Origin: UBA7803 sp041608775
GTDB lineage: Bacteria; Pseudomonadota; Gammaproteobacteria; Pseudomonadales; Azotimanducaceae
NCBI GenBank assembly: GCA_041608775.1
Contig: JBFISC010000077.1
Coordinates: forward strand, 1 to 14,444
Direction: 5' to 3'
DNA length: 14,444 bases
Positions within the stretch are counted from its first letter, which is position 1. Each line of letters starts with the position of its first letter. Under the pieces are notes generated by a model. That model was not told the DNA's origin and ran no database searches. It was given only the letters and a program-made list of their open reading frames with translations. This document shows positions 1 to 5,373 of the stretch, in pieces. Both the position numbers and the translations under genes were made by a program.

Positions 1-2
1 CC

Positions 3-554
3 CTGCTCGGCGAGGATTGCCACGTGATCGCCAATACCTGCTGGCGCAATCCTGCCGGAGCGACCCGCAGCCACGGCGGCGGCTTCTGGCACATCGATGC
101 CGGGCCGCACGTGCCGCGCCCTCCGGGGATCCCCTGGGACGAACGGATTCCCTATCCGGTGTTCGCCATCGGCGCCCATCTGTACCTGCAGGACTGCCCG
201 CTGGATTGCGGCCCCACCGGCGTGATTCCCGGCTCGCATCGATCCGGCCAGCCGCCGCCTTCGCGGGACGATCCGAACCTATCCTGGCAGGGACGTGGAG
301 TGAAACCGCTGCTGGCGCGGGCCGGTGACGTGGCGCTGTTCGTTTCCGACGTCTGGCACCGGCGCCTGCCGACCGGGCCCGGCGACCGGGGCCGGTTCTT
401 TCTCCAGGCCCACTACGGGCGTCGCGACATCGCCCAGCGGGTCCGCCCCACCGCGGTCGTCAATCACGTCTCCGAGGCGGCCCGGGCGCGCATCGACAGC
501 GAACGGGAGCGCCGCCTGCTGGGCCTGCACCCGAACTTCTTCTACGACGGCTAG
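3..554 (+). CDS. Phytanoyl-CoA dioxygenase (PhyH) family protein, 5'-truncated
   Basis: The reading frame is open from the first full codon of the window to TAG at 552-554, giving 183 residues of a protein whose start lies upstream. It shows the non-haem iron / 2-oxoglutarate oxygenase pattern of the PhyH family. The H-x-D pair is in FWHID (H30, D32 of the visible part), the family-typical 'GPTGVIPGSHR' follows at 70-80, the distal iron-ligand histidine is in SDVWHR (H119), and the arginine expected to bind 2-oxoglutarate is in GRFFLQ (R131). These residues suggest an active cytoplasmic oxygenase that couples 2-oxoglutarate decarboxylation to hydroxylation. The substrate cannot be read from sequence; bacterial members act on diverse small molecules. 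A GTG at 24 is in frame but is probably internal, because family-like sequence continues in front of it. The next gene on this strand starts 121 bases downstream and has no obvious link. Confidence 0.85.
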   Translation: MLGEDCHVIANTCWRNPAGATRSHGGGFWHIDAGPHVPRPPGIPWDERIPYPVFAIGAHLYLQDCPLDCGPTGVIPGSHRSGQPPPSRDDPNLSWQGRGVKPLLARAGDVALFVSDVWHRRLPTGPGDRGRFFLQAHYGRRDIAQRVRPTAVVNHVSEAARARIDSERERRLLGLHPNFFYDG

Positions 555-675
555 AGCGGCCCGCCGACCCGCACAGACATGGTGAAGGCGGGGCCAGGAT
601 TGTGGGAACCAGCGCACACCGCCCAGGGGCGAAAGCGCTAAAGTTTGCAGAGCAGGGACGGAGGCCGCACGCGCC

Positions 676-1146
676 ATGCCGCTGGGCTATCACATCAATC
701 CGGATGACGGGCTCATCACCGTGCAGGGGGGCGGCGAGGTGCCGCTGTCCGAACTCGCCCGGCTCGGCGAATCGCTGCTCGAGGACCCCAGCTACGATCC
801 GGAACTGCCCCAGATTCTCGACTTCCGCGGGCTGCGGCCAGCGGAGCTCGATGACGACGTCGACCCGGAGAAGCTGGCGGCGCTCAAGGCGTTCCTGCAC
901 GAAACCTACCGGCAGCAGGCGCTCGGCAACGTCGCCGTGGTGATCGACGAGCACCTCGAGGACCAGCACTGCGCGGACATCTTTCTCCTCACCTGCGCCC
1001 TGCAGGACGCCGAGCTGTTCGCCGACTACGACCAGGCGTTGAAGTGGCTCATCCGCGAGGCTTTCGTGCCCACCGGGGCAGCCGCAGCGGACTCAGCCGA
1101 GGAGCAGGATGCCGCAGCCGATGGCGCCGACGGCGGTCCAGAATAG
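676..1146 (+). CDS. Small STAS/SpoIIAA-like hypothetical protein
   Basis: This ORF encodes 156 residues. The start ATG has GGAG at 660-663, a rather long 12-base spacing. The protein is acidic and soluble, with no signal peptide or membrane segment. It alternates predicted strands and helices: an opening 'YHINPDDGLITVQGGGEV', a helix at about 26-38, a strand around 'QILDFRGL', a helix rich in charged residues, then 'VAVVIDEHLED' and a C-terminal helix before 'WLIREAF'. This resembles small uncharacterised gammaproteobacterial proteins with a STAS/SpoIIAA-like fold, but I recognise no catalytic or phosphorylation residue, so the function is unknown. The last 20 or so residues are a low-complexity Ala/Asp/Glu tail. 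That tail (1093-1146) overlaps the end of a small ORF on the opposite strand, which suggests it is under little constraint. The fold assignment is an inference; that the ORF is a real gene is more certain. Confidence 0.72.
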   Translation: MPLGYHINPDDGLITVQGGGEVPLSELARLGESLLEDPSYDPELPQILDFRGLRPAELDDDVDPEKLAALKAFLHETYRQQALGNVAVVIDEHLEDQHCADIFLLTCALQDAELFADYDQALKWLIREAFVPTGAAAADSAEEQDAAADGADGGPE

Positions 1147-1224
1147 GTAAGGGCCGAAATAGGCCACAGCCCGGGCGACGTTGTCGTTAGCCCGACTGTA
1201 GACGACGGCGTCTTCGTCTTTCAT
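1093..1224 (-). CDS. 43-residue small membrane protein (predicted, overlaps convergent gene)
   Basis: On the minus strand an ATG at 1224 opens 43 codons ending in TGA at 1093-1095. A GGGGGA Shine-Dalgarno-like run lies 5 bases upstream. Residues 1-18 are charged and soluble (MKDEDAVVYSRANDNVAR). Residues 19-43 form one hydrophobic segment (AVAYFGPYLFWTAVGAIGCG followed by ILLLG), so the product would be a single-pass inner-membrane peptide with a short N-terminal tail. Roughly four fifths of its third codon positions are G or C, as in the neighbouring genes, and the hydrophilic/hydrophobic split is unlike a random antisense reading. It converges on the STAS-like gene and overlaps its last 54 bases. 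No family is recognised. Against it: the opposite strand has a GGAGGT at 1225-1230 that may belong to another ORF, and no convincing promoter is visible. Confidence 0.5.
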   Translation of the reverse strand: MKDEDAVVYSRANDNVARAVAYFGPYLFWTAVGAIGCGILLLG

Positions 1225-1342
1225 GGAGGTCCCCCGTATGCGCACTTCCCATGGTGGCGGCCCTCCGTCCCTGGCCTGCGGGGGCCTCTGGCGGCCGCAC
1301 TGCTGCCCGCCCCTTCCCTCGCGACGTCCCTGACCCGAGAAC

Positions 1343-1358
1343 TGTGAACCACGTCACA
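1343..1358. promoter_or_regulatory. CRP/Vfr-like binding palindrome
   Basis: TGTGA, six bases (ACCACG), then TCACA: both half-sites match the CRP core consensus exactly. It lies between the small minus-strand ORF (start 1224) and the plus-strand ORFs starting at 1509 and 1619. On the plus strand a possible -10 (TGTAAG, 1412-1417) would put the site near -72, a class I spacing, but its -35 is poor. The regulated gene is therefore not settled. Confidence 0.5.
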
Positions 1359-1441
1359 CCTCTCTTGTACGCCGCCGACAGCCGTTCAGCAAATGGGGAA
1401 GCGTCTTGCCATGTAAGGACTTTGTCCGAGCGCATACCTTC

Positions 1442-1493
1442 GCGTGCCCCACTCTGCGTGCCCCGCTCTGGCCCCACTCGCGTGCCCCAAACC
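1442..1493. repeat. Degenerate 14-bp tandem repeats containing GCGTGCCCC
   Basis: GCGTGCCCC occurs at 1442-1450, 1456-1464 and 1480-1488. Each is followed by a five-base tail (ACTCT, GCTCT, AAACC). A shortened copy (GGCCCCACTC, 1470-1479) sits between the second and third. The array ends just before a possible -10 (TAAACT, 1497-1502) and the ATG at 1509. It could be slippage-generated or a set of operator sites. Confidence 0.6.
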
Positions 1494-1508
1494 CGGTAAA
1501 CTGCGGCG

Positions 1509-1607
1509 ATGCCGTCTGCCGAGATCCTGCTGGCCTTCTTCACCGCTACGGCCGTGAGCAGCCTGCTGGTCGGGCTCAGCGCGAACCTGGCGCTGACGCG
1601 GATCTAG
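1509..1607 (+). pseudogene. 32-residue hydrophobic ORF; probable remnant of a LysE/RhtB exporter, or leader peptide
   Basis: ATG at 1509 to TAG at 1605-1607 gives 32 codons, almost all ending in G or C. The first half, MPSAEILLAFFTATAV, resembles the N-terminus of LysE/RhtB amino-acid exporters. The second half, LLVGLSANLALTRI, resembles the C-terminus of the same family, where 'G-LL-GLG-LAL-R' endings are common. A full exporter has about 200 residues, so the simplest reading is an in-frame internal deletion that left both ends. The resemblance is from memory of the family, not a search. The stop codon TAG is part of TAGGAG, the Shine-Dalgarno of the hydrolase at 1619, so translation of the two could be coupled. 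If expressed, the peptide would sit in the membrane. The upstream sequence GGTAAACTGCGGCG offers a -10-like TAAACT, but no strong Shine-Dalgarno is seen. Confidence 0.45.
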
Positions 1608-1618
1608 GAGCCGCCGCC

Positions 1619-3484
1619 ATGCGTGTCGCCGCCTGCTTCGGACTGCTGCTGACGCTGATGTCCGCGACCACCTCCGCGGCCGCGCCGGCGCTCACCCGGG
1701 TCGCCATCGCCGAGTTCTTCGACACGGCGCTGACCGTGCAGGAGCAGGACTACCCTATCGCGGGCGCCGTCATCGGCGTGGTCCACGACGGCGAGATCCT
1801 GTACCTCGGGGGCTACGGCTGGGCCGACATCGAGGCGCAGGTGCCCGCCGACCCGCGGCGCTCGCTGTTCCGGATCGCCTCGATCAGCAAGCCCTTCATC
1901 TGGACCGCGCTGATGCAGCTGGTAGAAAGAGGCGAGCTGAGCCCGGACGATCCCGTTCAGCGCTACCTGGACTTCGAGATTCCCGCGACCTTCGACGCGC
2001 CGATCCTGATCCGCCACCTCATGTCCCACACCCCCGGATTCGAAGAACGCGGCACCGGTACCGCAGCTCGCACCCTCGCCGAGGTGCCGAGCCTGCGTGA
2101 CTACCTGGTGACCCGGATGCCGGCCCGGGTCCGACCGCCCGGGCAACAGGCGTCCTACTCCAACTACGGCACCGCGCTGGCCGGCTATGTGATCGAACAG
2201 GTCAGCGGCATGAGCTGGGGAGATTATCTGGACCGCCACGTGCTGGCCCCGCTGGCCATGCCGTCCACCAACACCCAGGCGGACCTCCGCGAGGATCTCG
2301 CACCACAGCTGGCACGCAGCTACCGCTTCGCCGACGGTCGCTTCGAGGCCACGGACTACCTGCACATCAGCGACGGGCCCGCGGGCCTCATGAGCGCGAC
2401 GGCGGAGGACATGACCCGCTTCATGCTCGCCCACCTCGGTGACGGCAGCGGCACCGACGGCCGCGTCCTCGGCGCCGCCGGCGTGCGGCAGATGCGCGGC
2501 GTGCTGTTTCAGCCGCACCCGGCGATCGAACCGATCCTCCACGGCTTCATTCGCGCCAACCGCAACGGCCAGGTGATCTACGGCCACGGCGGCGACGTCA
2601 ACGGCTTTCACAGTCAGATGAGCCTGTTCCCGGAGCTGGGCCTCGGGCTGTTCGTGGCGTTCAACTCGGACCCCGCGGCGGCAGCCCGAGGGGCGCTGGT
2701 GGACGCCTTCGTCGATCGCTTCTTCCCGGCCCCGCACCTGCGGCCGGCGTCGGAACCGGCCACACTGCAGATCGGTCAGTACACGGGCGAGTACCTGCCG
2801 CTGCGCCGCAACCAGAGCACCTTCGAACGCCTGGCGGTGCTCACCGAGCGCCTGTCCGTGGCCGTCGACGGCGACCAGCTGCTGCTGAGCGGCAACCGCG
2901 TGAGCCGCTGGGTGCCCATCGGCAACGATGCCTTCACCGGCCTCTACGAGGAGCGGCAGATTGCTTTCCGCCAGGATGCCGACGAAGACGGCCTGTACGC
3001 CTATCTGGGTTCCGCCCTCGCCAGCTACGAGCGGGTGCGGGGGCTGAACGCGCCGTCGGTGCTGCGCGCCCTGTTCGGCACGGTTGCCGTGATCTTCGCG
3101 CTGGCCGTGCTGGGCTGGGGCTACCGGGCGGTGCGGCCGGCGGAGCCGGTGGCGTCGCTGCCCCGCATTCATGTCGCGATCGCCTGGCTGCACGCAGCGG
3201 CAACGCTATACCTGGTGGCTCAGCTCGCGCTCACCCTGGCCGGCGACGTCGAGGAGTTTCAGTTCGGCGTGCCCGCCGACGTGCACCGAAACCTCATGCT
3301 CATGAGCGGCAACCTGGTGCTGGGTGCCCTGGTCGTGGCCTTCGCGCTGCTGCAGTGGCCGTTCGGGTACGGCAGCCCGGGCTCCCGGCTGCGCTACGAC
3401 GTCGTCGCCGTCACCGCCCTGATCAACGCCTGGCTGGCGTACTACTTCAACTACGCAAGCTACGCCGCCCGCCTGCTGCCGTGA
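1619..3484 (+). CDS. Exported serine hydrolase, beta-lactamase/PBP fold, with four C-terminal membrane helices
   Basis: The start is taken at ATG 1619 (621 residues). AGGAG lies 8 bases upstream and the first ~21 residues form a clean signal peptide (MRVAACFGLLLTLMSATTSA, cut near AAA). A longer frame reaches back to 1406, but that stretch reads as non-coding. The catalytic domain (about 25-430) belongs to the class C beta-lactamase family (PF00144). It has the nucleophile motif S88-I-S-K91, Y180-S-N182 and H323-G-G325, so all three active-site elements are present and an active periplasmic serine hydrolase is expected. Members include peptidases, esterases and PBP-like proteins; true beta-lactamase activity is not implied. 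A mixed linker domain (about 430-480) leads to four hydrophobic segments near 485-505, 518-541, 560-582 and 595-615, anchoring the enzyme in the inner membrane. The antiporter gene follows after 57 bases on the same strand. Substrate unknown. Confidence 0.88.
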   Translation: MRVAACFGLLLTLMSATTSAAAPALTRVAIAEFFDTALTVQEQDYPIAGAVIGVVHDGEILYLGGYGWADIEAQVPADPRRSLFRIASISKPFIWTALMQLVERGELSPDDPVQRYLDFEIPATFDAPILIRHLMSHTPGFEERGTGTAARTLAEVPSLRDYLVTRMPARVRPPGQQASYSNYGTALAGYVIEQVSGMSWGDYLDRHVLAPLAMPSTNTQADLREDLAPQLARSYRFADGRFEATDYLHISDGPAGLMSATAEDMTRFMLAHLGDGSGTDGRVLGAAGVRQMRGVLFQPHPAIEPILHGFIRANRNGQVIYGHGGDVNGFHSQMSLFPELGLGLFVAFNSDPAAAARGALVDAFVDRFFPAPHLRPASEPATLQIGQYTGEYLPLRRNQSTFERLAVLTERLSVAVDGDQLLLSGNRVSRWVPIGNDAFTGLYEERQIAFRQDADEDGLYAYLGSALASYERVRGLNAPSVLRALFGTVAVIFALAVLGWGYRAVRPAEPVASLPRIHVAIAWLHAAATLYLVAQLALTLAGDVEEFQFGVPADVHRNLMLMSGNLVLGALVVAFALLQWPFGYGSPGSRLRYDVVAVTALINAWLAYYFNYASYAARLLP

Positions 3485-3541
3485 TGTGTCCGCCGGGCGC
3501 GCTCATGGACAAATCCAGAGGGCATTGGCTTCATCCTCCTG

Positions 3542-5026
3542 ATGGACTTCACGACCGAACCTTCCGCAACCGCGCTCCTGCTACTGGTCGGGGGCGCCTT
3601 GCTCATGGTCAGCGTGCTGCTGAGCCGTATCGCTACCGGAACCGGCGTCCCGGTCGTCCTCATCTTTCTGCTGGTCGGCATGCTGGCCGGGTCGGAGGGG
3701 CTTGGCGGTATCGAGTTCGCCGACTACGAGCTTGCGTTTCGCATCGGCACGGCGGCCCTCGCCGTCATCCTGTTCGATGGTGGTCTCAACACCTCCCGTG
3801 AGCTGATACGCAGGGCTCTCGCCCCGGCAGGCGTGCTGGCCACAGTCGGCGTCGCGGGCACGGCAGCCCTCGTTGCCGTCGGGGCCCGGCTGCTCGGTTT
3901 CGGCTGGGGGGAAGCGCTGCTGCTCGGCGCGATCGTTTCCTCCACGGATGCGGCTGCCGTCTTCTCCATTCTCAGAGGCAGTCGCATGAACCTGCGACGC
4001 CGCGTGGCCGGCACCCTCGACCTGGAGTCGGGACTCAACGATCCGGTAGCCGTGATCCTGACCATGGCACTGGCCCTGGCGCTCGTCGGCGAGCCTGCCG
4101 CCCCCGGCGATCTCGCCATCGGCATCGTCATACAGCTCGCAGTTGGCGCCGCCTTGGGGGTCGCCATCGGCTTCGCGGGAAGCTGGCTGCTGAACCGGCT
4201 CAATGTTCAGCTCGCCGGGCTCTACCCCATCCTGACCCTGGCCGTGGCGCTGCTCGCGTTCAGTCTTCCCACTCTGCTGCAGGGCAGCGGGTACCTCGCC
4301 GCCTACGTCGCCGGCGTGGCGCTCGGGCAACGCAGGCTTCCCTATCGCTCGACGATCCTGCACTCCCAGAACTTCCTCGCGTGGCTCGCGCAGATGACCA
4401 TGTTTCTGACCATGGGCCTGCTGGTCTTCCCATCGGACCTGCTCGAAGTGGCCGGAATGGGCATTGCCATCGCCCTGGTGCTGGCGCTGGTCGCCCGGCC
4501 GCTTGCCGTATTCCTCTGCCTGGCACCGTTCCGCTTTCCGATGAGAGAGCAGGCCTACATCGCCTGGGTCGGATTGCGGGGCGCGGTGCCCATCGTGCTG
4601 GCGATGTTTCCGCTGCTTGTCGGGGTGGAAGCTGCACCGGCGTTGTTCAACATCGTGTTCTTCGTCGTCGTCGTGAGCGTACTGCTGCAGGGCGTCACCG
4701 CCGGGCCGTTATCGAAGTGGCTGCGCGTGCAGAGCCCGGGCGTCGCGTTGCCTTCCACCGTGGTGGAGCTGCCGGGGAGTCACATCGGCAAGGCGGAGAT
4801 TCATTCGTTCCGGATACACGAGCCTCTGCTCGTCTGCGGCATGGCTGTTGGCAACCTGAAGCTGGCGGGTAACGCCTCGATTGTCATGGTGCTGAGAGGC
4901 GAGGAGCTGATCGCGGCCAGCGACGAGCTGACGCTGCAGCCGGACGATCACGTCTACATTCTATGTTCTTCAGCCGAGCTGCCCATGGTCTCGCTGCTGT
5001 TCGGTAGCCACGAAGCCGAGGAGTGA
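3542..5026 (+). CDS. nhaP2: K+/H+ antiporter, NhaP2 (CvrA) type
   Basis: This is a 494-residue polytopic membrane protein of the CPA1 monovalent cation/proton antiporter family. It has about twelve hydrophobic segments over residues 10-400. Signature stretches are 'AVILFDGGLNTS' (74-85), 'SSTDAAAVFSILRG' (133-146) with D136, and 'LESGLNDPVAVIL' (161-173), whose N166-D167 pair is the ion-binding motif of electroneutral CPA1 members. A later segment contains 'WVGLRGAVPIVLA', also typical. Residues from about 418 to 490 form a cytoplasmic TrkA-C-like domain ('HEPLLVCGMAVGNLKL' to 'DDHVYILC'), a ligand-sensing module usual in NhaP2. E. coli NhaP2/CvrA is about 80 residues longer, so a further C-terminal part is missing here. 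The start is the only ATG available in frame after a stop; the Shine-Dalgarno is weak. Likely role: K+ (possibly Na+) efflux for pH and osmotic balance. Confidence 0.87.
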   Translation: MDFTTEPSATALLLLVGGALLMVSVLLSRIATGTGVPVVLIFLLVGMLAGSEGLGGIEFADYELAFRIGTAALAVILFDGGLNTSRELIRRALAPAGVLATVGVAGTAALVAVGARLLGFGWGEALLLGAIVSSTDAAAVFSILRGSRMNLRRRVAGTLDLESGLNDPVAVILTMALALALVGEPAAPGDLAIGIVIQLAVGAALGVAIGFAGSWLLNRLNVQLAGLYPILTLAVALLAFSLPTLLQGSGYLAAYVAGVALGQRRLPYRSTILHSQNFLAWLAQMTMFLTMGLLVFPSDLLEVAGMGIAIALVLALVARPLAVFLCLAPFRFPMREQAYIAWVGLRGAVPIVLAMFPLLVGVEAAPALFNIVFFVVVVSVLLQGVTAGPLSKWLRVQSPGVALPSTVVELPGSHIGKAEIHSFRIHEPLLVCGMAVGNLKLAGNASIVMVLRGEELIAASDELTLQPDDHVYILCSSAELPMVSLLFGSHEAEE

Positions 5027-5104
5027 ACCGGTTGGACTCATTGCGGACCCTTTGCCCTCGCTACCGCAGCCGTTGCGAACCACCCGGCGTGGAAAAAGGA
5101 AAAA

Positions 5105-5134
5105 ATGAAGATACTATGGATTGCGCGCTGCTAA
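5105..5134 (+). other. 9-codon mini-ORF with strong ribosome binding site
   Basis: AAGGA about 6 bases upstream of ATG 5105 makes a good translation start in an A-rich setting. The ORF reads MKILWIARC and stops at TAA 5132-5134. 'MKILWI' is a common beginning of glycosyltransferases, so this may be the broken start of a lost gene; it may equally be a leader peptide or chance. Confidence 0.25.
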
Positions 5135-5215
5135 CGCGTTGATTGATTTAAACATTTACTTTTCCGACACGGAAACGTGCGCCAACCAGGGTTTCTCGGG
5201 GGAGGAATTTGGTTA

Positions 5216-5306
5216 TAGTGACGTCCTCACTAGCCGGCGCTGTATGTTTATACAGTGTCATTCTCCTCGGCAGGGCGAAAACACGACATCGGCCCGGCTA
5301 GTGAGG
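5216..5306. repeat. Nested, mutually exclusive inverted repeats
   Basis: CCTCACTAGCCGG at 5225-5237 is the exact reverse complement of CCGGCTAGTGAGG at 5294-5306, a 13-bp perfect stem enclosing 56 bases. The left arm can instead pair with sequence just before it: TAGTGA (5216-5221) and TCACTA (5227-5232) form a 6-bp hairpin with a 5-base loop. The two pairings cannot coexist. The LexA-like palindrome lies inside the larger loop. Confidence 0.8.
5240..5255. promoter_or_regulatory. LexA (SOS) box
   Basis: CTGTATGTTTATACAG has the CTG-N10-CAG spacing of the gammaproteobacterial LexA operator, perfectly symmetrical outer arms (CTGTAT/ATACAG) and an AT-rich core. Such a match in a high-GC genome is unlikely by chance. 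On the minus strand the box overlaps TATAAA, a possible -10; a matching -35 is not clear on either strand. No gene starts nearby: the thiolase and antiporter genes both end in this gap. Confidence 0.75.
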
Positions 5307-5326
5307 CCACCCCCCTCCCCCTCCCC
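5307..5326 (-). other. G-rich tract, possible G-quadruplex on the minus strand
   Basis: The plus strand reads CC-A-C6-T-C5-T-C4, so the minus strand has G runs of 4, 5, 6 and 2 separated by single bases. A three-layer quadruplex lacks a fourth long run, but a two-layer or bulged one is possible. In minus-strand transcripts it lies just downstream of the thiolase stop codon. Confidence 0.4.
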
Positions 5327-5373
5327 TGACACGTACGCCTTGAGCGCCGGTCTCGCGCGACTGTGTCAAGTCG

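Larger units (their letters stand above)
5027..5373. other. 347-bp intergenic region between converging genes, without a convincing gene
   Basis: Both flanking genes end here, so no flanking gene needs a promoter in this gap. It holds a locally AT-rich stretch (about 5090-5220), a 9-codon mini-ORF with a good Shine-Dalgarno (5105-5134), a 6-bp hairpin TTTCCG-ACA-CGGAAA (5161-5175), a LexA-type box (5240-5255), nested inverted repeats (5216-5306) and a C-rich run (5307-5326). A 149-codon frame covers much of it (5121-5570), but that frame runs on into the antisense of the thiolase gene and shows no protein-like pattern. No hairpin with a T-run, as expected of an intrinsic terminator for either flanking gene, is visible. 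Confidence 0.7.

Noticed and set aside
1238..1333. 31-codon plus-strand ORF with a perfect GGAGGT seven bases before ATG 1238
   Set aside because: The ribosome site is good, but the peptide is Pro/Arg/Cys-rich without structure and runs over a GC-rich gap; probably chance. Worth reconsidering if ribosome data show a start there.
1406..1618. N-terminal extension of the serine hydrolase to ATG 1406
   Set aside because: It would bury a clear signal peptide behind 71 residues and run through the 14-bp repeats and the 32-codon ORF in another frame.
1604..3193. 529-codon ORF on the minus strand
   Set aside because: Antisense shadow of the serine hydrolase; rich in Gln/Arg/Val with no domain, while the plus strand has a signal peptide and three catalytic motifs.
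5120..5180. Integron attC-like site (GCTAACGCGTTG near an SOS box, since integrase genes can be LexA-controlled)
   Set aside because: No paired R'/R'' core sites in the right order and no integrase gene in the window; AACGCGTT is simply a short palindrome.
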